Positions 42,159-45,845 of a stretch of DNA of 45,845 nt are shown one piece after another (position 1 is the stretch's first letter; the number at the start of each line of letters is the position of its first letter). The notes beneath the pieces were generated by a model. The model made no database searches. It was not told where the DNA came from and worked only from the letters and a program-made list of their open reading frames with translations. The position numbers and the translations under genes were made by a program. This stretch comes from Colwellia sp. D2M02 (GTDB lineage Bacteria; Pseudomonadota; Gammaproteobacteria; Enterobacterales; Alteromonadaceae), in contig NZ_JAHKPW010000010.1 of assembly GCF_018860755.1 (NCBI RefSeq), positions 1,454 to 47,298 on the forward strand, in the 5' to 3' direction.

Positions 42159-44654
42159 TTACTTAACTAATTCAGTATTAGTAATCGTAATTGCTTGTCC
42201 CATTGTTGCAAAGAAAGCAGCAACTTGGGTTTGCATTTCTTGTGTCGCTTGCGCTGTTTTAACAGCATCAGGTGCCGCAGGTACTGCTGCAGGTGTTAAA
42301 ATAGAGCTATGGTGGCCATATACAAACCTAACAGCACCAGAGCCTTGTGTTGTACTACTCACACTAGGTAAACCTAATAAAGCAATAACCCCTTCAGTAC
42401 CACCAAGTGGTGATACTGACACTCTATTTGGAATAACTTGATCAGCACAGTTATCTGTTAACGCAATATCCGTACATGTAGGATTACCGACATCGACACC
42501 ATTACCTACCACTTCAATTAAATGAGTTGCTGTATTAGTCATTGCCATAATACCAGCATAATTCACAGGATCAGCCGAGTCGACAACCGTTTGCGCCGCA
42601 AAACCAAACTGAGCAAAAGTTGCATCTAAACCAGCTTGCTGTTCAGGAGTTAGCGCACTATAGAAAGCCTTAAATGTCGCTCTAAGCTCTGCTTCTGTTG
42701 CACCTTCTGGGTAGGCGGCATCAACCATAGCTTTAAAGGCAGGTGAAGCTTTATACGTTAAATTGCCTTTAATTAATGGACTAAAATCGCCAGATTCCAT
42801 TAAGAAGTTTGCAATCATGGCGCCAGGCATTGCTAAAGAAGCACTCGATACTTTAAATAAACCATCAAGGGCTGGGTTTAGTGGCGTATTAGCTAAAGCT
42901 GTAAAATTAACACTGGCAATAGCACCTAATGAATGACCTACCACTTGCACTTTAGATGCATCTATATCAGCACCAACCACGGCATTTAAGCCTAAACGAA
43001 GACCAAGCATATCAATTGTTGACTGTCTTAAGTTATCGCGGTTAGTTAATAAGCTCGCTAAATTCATGTAGTGAGTTGCAGAAACCGTTGAAGCACTAAT
43101 TTCATCATGCTTCATACCATTTTCATCGGTAACATTATCTAAATCAAAACCACGACTACCATGTAACGGGTGGTCAATAGCTACTGTTGCAAAGCCAAAA
43201 GCAGATAAGATACCGGTAAGTACTAGCATATCTTCTTTTTTAGAAGTGATACCGTGTTGTAAAATAATAACTGGCCAACCTGATTCTGGTTTTCCGGTTA
43301 ATGCTGGTAAGCCAAAGCTTGCACGCACTGCATCAGTAGTAGGAGAAATATCTGGTGTAGTCATTTGTACTTCAAGTACTGACGGATCAGGTATCCATGG
43401 AATATCACTTACCGGGCTTGGTGCTGGTACGGGGCTGTATTTAGTTAAGTGACGTTCAACATCAACAGGCATCACTGAACTTAAATCACGTAAACCTGGA
43501 GCAGGTAAACCCGCATTTTGAGACACTGCCATACATGTAGCGTCAGACTCACTCAGTGGACCTTCAGGAATAGCTTCTGGGTTGCTTGCAGCAAGACCTG
43601 CGAGCATAGCTCCTGAGTCACATAAACTCTTCCATCGTGAGTTCACTGGTGCTGTAGGGTTAGCAATAGAAGGCACCCCTAAATAATAAGGTAATGTAAC
43701 ACTACCCTTATATAAATTACCGGTTGAATATAAAGCTTTTAAGTTATCTGGCAGCTGTATACCTGAATATTCAAAGGCTTGTGCTACTGAAATACCAGTA
43801 TCAGCCACTGCAATTACTGGCGGTAAACCGCCTTGTGCTAATGGCGCAGCTAATAATGCTTTAGCGGTAAATAGAACATCATTAGTCGATTGGGTAGTTA
43901 AAGCAAAAGTATAGATTAAGCTATCTTTATCAGCGCCAGCAGCAACAACGGCATTTTCATAACTGTTCGTTAAGCCTTGTAATAATAATTGGCTTTCGGT
44001 CGCTAATGGAGCAGTTGTAATATCTTGACGTACCAGTTCGTAAGAAATAGCTGGCGCCAGCGAGTTGCCATTATTATCTTTAATATGATTAGTTAACGCG
44101 ATGACGTAACTGGTTTTTCCGCTCAGCGGTTTGAGAGGAACAATAGCGATTTGGCCATCTGATAACTGAGTAATATAGTCAACACCAAATGTTAACTTAT
44201 TCACAACCTTACATGCTAAGCCGCGTGTTAAGCTCTGACAGTCAGCGTCGCTTGCATCCCCTCCCATCAAGGTTTCATAAATATGCACAGCTTCTGGGTT
44301 ATAAACACTTTCAGCATTTAAAGACACACCTTCTGGGTAATCTATCGCGAGTTTAAACGGGTGTGTATTTGACCAACCATCAAGACCATTAATTGAAACA
44401 CTAGGGTCAGAAAAGTCACTTGAGTCGGCCACAGGTATATTTAATGTACCATCGACGCTACCAGAGAACATTAAATCGTTCGGCACAGATAATCTAGGCT
44501 CATCGGCACCGGGATCAAACACAATACGAGCTAATGGCGTAACTGCACTGCCATTATCTATTACCTCTTGTTTTACATCTTCAATTGTTTCGTTATTACA
44601 GGCGCTCAAACCAAGTGCGCTAATAATAGAAATACTGAGTGCTAGCTTTTTCAT
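42159..44654 (-). CDS. VolA/Pla-1-family extracellular lipase lipoprotein
   Basis: An alpha/beta-hydrolase surface lipoprotein of 831 aa. The lipobox is LSAC (Cys19). The large N-terminal part (about residues 35-450) is of the Pla-1/cef type (RIVFDPGADEPRLSVPNDLMF). The hydrolase domain has the oxyanion region QHGITSKKED (about 466-475), AIDHPLHGSRGF, the nucleophile elbow GHSLG with Ser575, and a conserved VYGHHSSIL near the C-terminus. In Vibrio cholerae VolA releases fatty acids from lysophosphatidylcholine, but it is next to fadL there and not here. Activity and substrate are inferred. Confidence 0.88.
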   Translation of the reverse strand: MKKLALSISIISALGLSACNNETIEDVKQEVIDNGSAVTPLARIVFDPGADEPRLSVPNDLMFSGSVDGTLNIPVADSSDFSDPSVSINGLDGWSNTHPFKLAIDYPEGVSLNAESVYNPEAVHIYETLMGGDASDADCQSLTRGLACKVVNKLTFGVDYITQLSDGQIAIVPLKPLSGKTSYVIALTNHIKDNNGNSLAPAISYELVRQDITTAPLATESQLLLQGLTNSYENAVVAAGADKDSLIYTFALTTQSTNDVLFTAKALLAAPLAQGGLPPVIAVADTGISVAQAFEYSGIQLPDNLKALYSTGNLYKGSVTLPYYLGVPSIANPTAPVNSRWKSLCDSGAMLAGLAASNPEAIPEGPLSESDATCMAVSQNAGLPAPGLRDLSSVMPVDVERHLTKYSPVPAPSPVSDIPWIPDPSVLEVQMTTPDISPTTDAVRASFGLPALTGKPESGWPVIILQHGITSKKEDMLVLTGILSAFGFATVAIDHPLHGSRGFDLDNVTDENGMKHDEISASTVSATHYMNLASLLTNRDNLRQSTIDMLGLRLGLNAVVGADIDASKVQVVGHSLGAIASVNFTALANTPLNPALDGLFKVSSASLAMPGAMIANFLMESGDFSPLIKGNLTYKASPAFKAMVDAAYPEGATEAELRATFKAFYSALTPEQQAGLDATFAQFGFAAQTVVDSADPVNYAGIMAMTNTATHLIEVVGNGVDVGNPTCTDIALTDNCADQVIPNRVSVSPLGGTEGVIALLGLPSVSSTTQGSGAVRFVYGHHSSILTPAAVPAAPDAVKTAQATQEMQTQVAAFFATMGQAITITNTELVK

Positions 44655-44776
44655 GTAGTTTCCCCATGCCCAATTTTATTAGTTTTATTAATTTTTATTT
44701 GATGTTTGTTAACTGCAACCGTTTAAGTAAAGCATTAAAAGCGTAAAAACCCAATGGTATTACCCCTAATATATGA

Positions 44777-44790
44777 ACAAGTTAACTTGT
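44777..44790. promoter_or_regulatory. 14-bp palindrome upstream of the lipase
   Basis: ACAAGTTAACTTGT is a perfect palindrome about 130 bases ahead of the lipase start on one side and about 240 bases ahead of yciK on the other. A binding protein is not identified. Confidence 0.3.
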
Positions 44791-44832
44791 AGGTTAGTTT
44801 AACGCACATCAATCACTTTATTTAGGTAATTT

Positions 44833-44849
44833 CACTTGTTAGACCAGTT
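44833..44849 (-). promoter_or_regulatory. FadR-like site between the lipase and yciK
   Basis: On the minus strand AACTGGTCTAACAAGTG keeps the left half of the FadR operator and is identical over its first 12 bases to the site before phoB. The right half is poorer, so it is a weak call. Confidence 0.25.
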
Positions 44850-45028
44850 AAACTTAACGTAAGATTTATTAATTCGCTAGTGGTTTTTACAATTGTGCTT
44901 AAATATTGTCGATAATTAGCATATTTTTTCTTAAAAATTTAACTTTTACTCGTCAATGAAAATACCAACGCGTAGAATAACCGTATATATTTTTCTCTGA
45001 TTCAACGCCCGACCTAAAAGATCCCAAC

Positions 45029-45766
45029 ATGTTTGATTATTCAATAAAAGACGCAGATTTACACAACAAAGTAATTTTAGTTACCGGCGCTGGTGCTGGT
45101 ATTGGCCGTAGTGCAGCGATTACTTACGCAAAATTAGGTGCTACTGTTATTCTACTTGGTAAAACCGTCAAAAAACTTGAAGCGGTATACGATGAAATTG
45201 TTGCGCTTAACTTAACTGAGCCTGCAATTATCCCTTTAGACTTAAAAGGTGCAACAAAGCAAAACTATATTGATATGTCGAGCACCATCGCAGCGCAATT
45301 TGGCAAACTAGACGGTGTTTTATTAAATGCATCAGTTTTAGGTGAGTTAACCCCGTTTAGCCAAATACACGAGCAAACCTTTAATGATGTTATGCAAGTT
45401 AACGTTACTGCCCAGTATTTATTGGCACAAGCGTTAATACCTACGTTATTATTGTCTAAGAATGCCTCTATGGTATTTACATCTTCGGGAGTTGGTTCAC
45501 AAGGTCGTGCTTATTGGGGACCTTATGCAATATCTAAGTTTGCAACCGTTGGTATGATGCAAGTGATTGCCGATGAGTATGAAGGAACCACTTTACGTGT
45601 TAATGCCATAAACCCAGGTGCAACCAGAACCAGTATGCGCTCAAGCGCCTTTCCTGCTGAAGATAAAGAACTATTAGCAACACCTGACGATATTATGCCT
45701 TTATATGCTTATTTAATGTCTGATGACAGCATTAAAGAAAATGGCAGCACCTTAAAAGCACAATAA
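45029..45766 (+). CDS. yciK: YciK-like short-chain dehydrogenase
   Basis: A short-chain dehydrogenase/reductase of 245 aa. The Rossmann motif VTGAGAGIGRS (residues 18-28), the LNAS segment near 99, a Ser near 153 and the catalytic YAISK (Tyr166, Lys170) are all present. Resemblance to E. coli YciK (LVTGA, TYAKLGATVILLG) and location near sohB support the name. The substrate of YciK is not established. The last 79 bases after it hold no recognisable feature. Confidence 0.9.
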   Translation: MFDYSIKDADLHNKVILVTGAGAGIGRSAAITYAKLGATVILLGKTVKKLEAVYDEIVALNLTEPAIIPLDLKGATKQNYIDMSSTIAAQFGKLDGVLLNASVLGELTPFSQIHEQTFNDVMQVNVTAQYLLAQALIPTLLLSKNASMVFTSSGVGSQGRAYWGPYAISKFATVGMMQVIADEYEGTTLRVNAINPGATRTSMRSSAFPAEDKELLATPDDIMPLYAYLMSDDSIKENGSTLKAQ

Positions 45767-45845
45767 ACAACCTGAGCTCGGCTTAACGAATATTTCTCTA
45801 GCAGCTATTTTCCCTAACTTATTCGGGAAATTTGCCTTGCTTATC

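Larger units (their letters stand above)
44655..45028. other. Divergent lipase/yciK intergenic region with palindromic sites
   Basis: No gene is seen. It contains the 14-bp palindrome ACAAGTTAACTTGT (44777-44790) and a FadR-like half-site at 44833-44849. Both are candidate operators; promoters are not clear. Confidence 0.4.

Overview
This AT-rich window looks like chromosomal core DNA of a marine gammaproteobacterium of the order Alteromonadales, most likely the Colwellia/Thalassotalea group (Colwelliaceae). That placement is inferred from protein relatedness recalled from memory, from the Vibrio/Shewanella-type flagellar flgOPT and cheV/flgAMN layout, from the phoB-phoR-pstS order, and from the cysB-topA-sohB-yciK neighbourhood. 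I see no phage, integron, CRISPR array or complete insertion sequence. One short repeat element of about 266 bp (35152-35417) is the only mobile-looking DNA.

Layout. (1) 79-5459: polar flagellum and chemotaxis genes. cheV is divergent from flgA-flgM-flgN, and the lipoprotein genes flgP-flgO are divergent from flgT. A FliA (sigma28) promoter precedes flgM, and two sigma54-type promoters sit back to back between flgO and flgT. (2) 5494-8418: tRNA-Arg(CCT), a 45-codon gene for a small secreted peptide, and a large membrane sensor built like a histidine kinase but lacking the phospho-accepting histidine. (3) 8589-14589: central carbon genes tkt, epd, pgk and a class II fba, with hairpins between the genes. 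(4) 14870-18627: DUF481 outer-membrane protein, the ABC-F factor EttA, a PilZ protein and a GcvR-like ACT protein. (5) 18760-23287: a phosphate-starvation block on the minus strand (pstS, phoR, phoB and a porin), with clear 11-bp-periodic Pho boxes ahead of pstS, phoB and the porin. (6) 23596-27336: an orphan histidine kinase, rdgC and an HDOD protein. (7) 27595-29320: trhP (tRNA hydroxylation) and the ferredoxin yfhL, with an FNR-like box upstream. (8) 29411-45766: a stretched version of the cysB-topA-sohB-yciK neighbourhood. It carries extra genes for a membrane-anchored coiled-coil protein, a small RRF_GI-like protein, a ureohydrolase, a bacterial-Ig lipoprotein, a dicarboxylate/glutamate symporter and a VolA-like surface lipase.

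Most of the window is ordinary housekeeping DNA. The points most worth a second look are the unannotated secreted peptide (5709-5846), the predicted pseudokinase next to it, the FNR-like site ahead of trhP-yfhL, the two-hairpin repeat element before the ureohydrolase, the phosphate-regulated porin, and a shared FadR-like 12-mer ahead of phoB and in the lipase/yciK intergenic region. I did not find convincing evidence for a wholly new multi-gene system.
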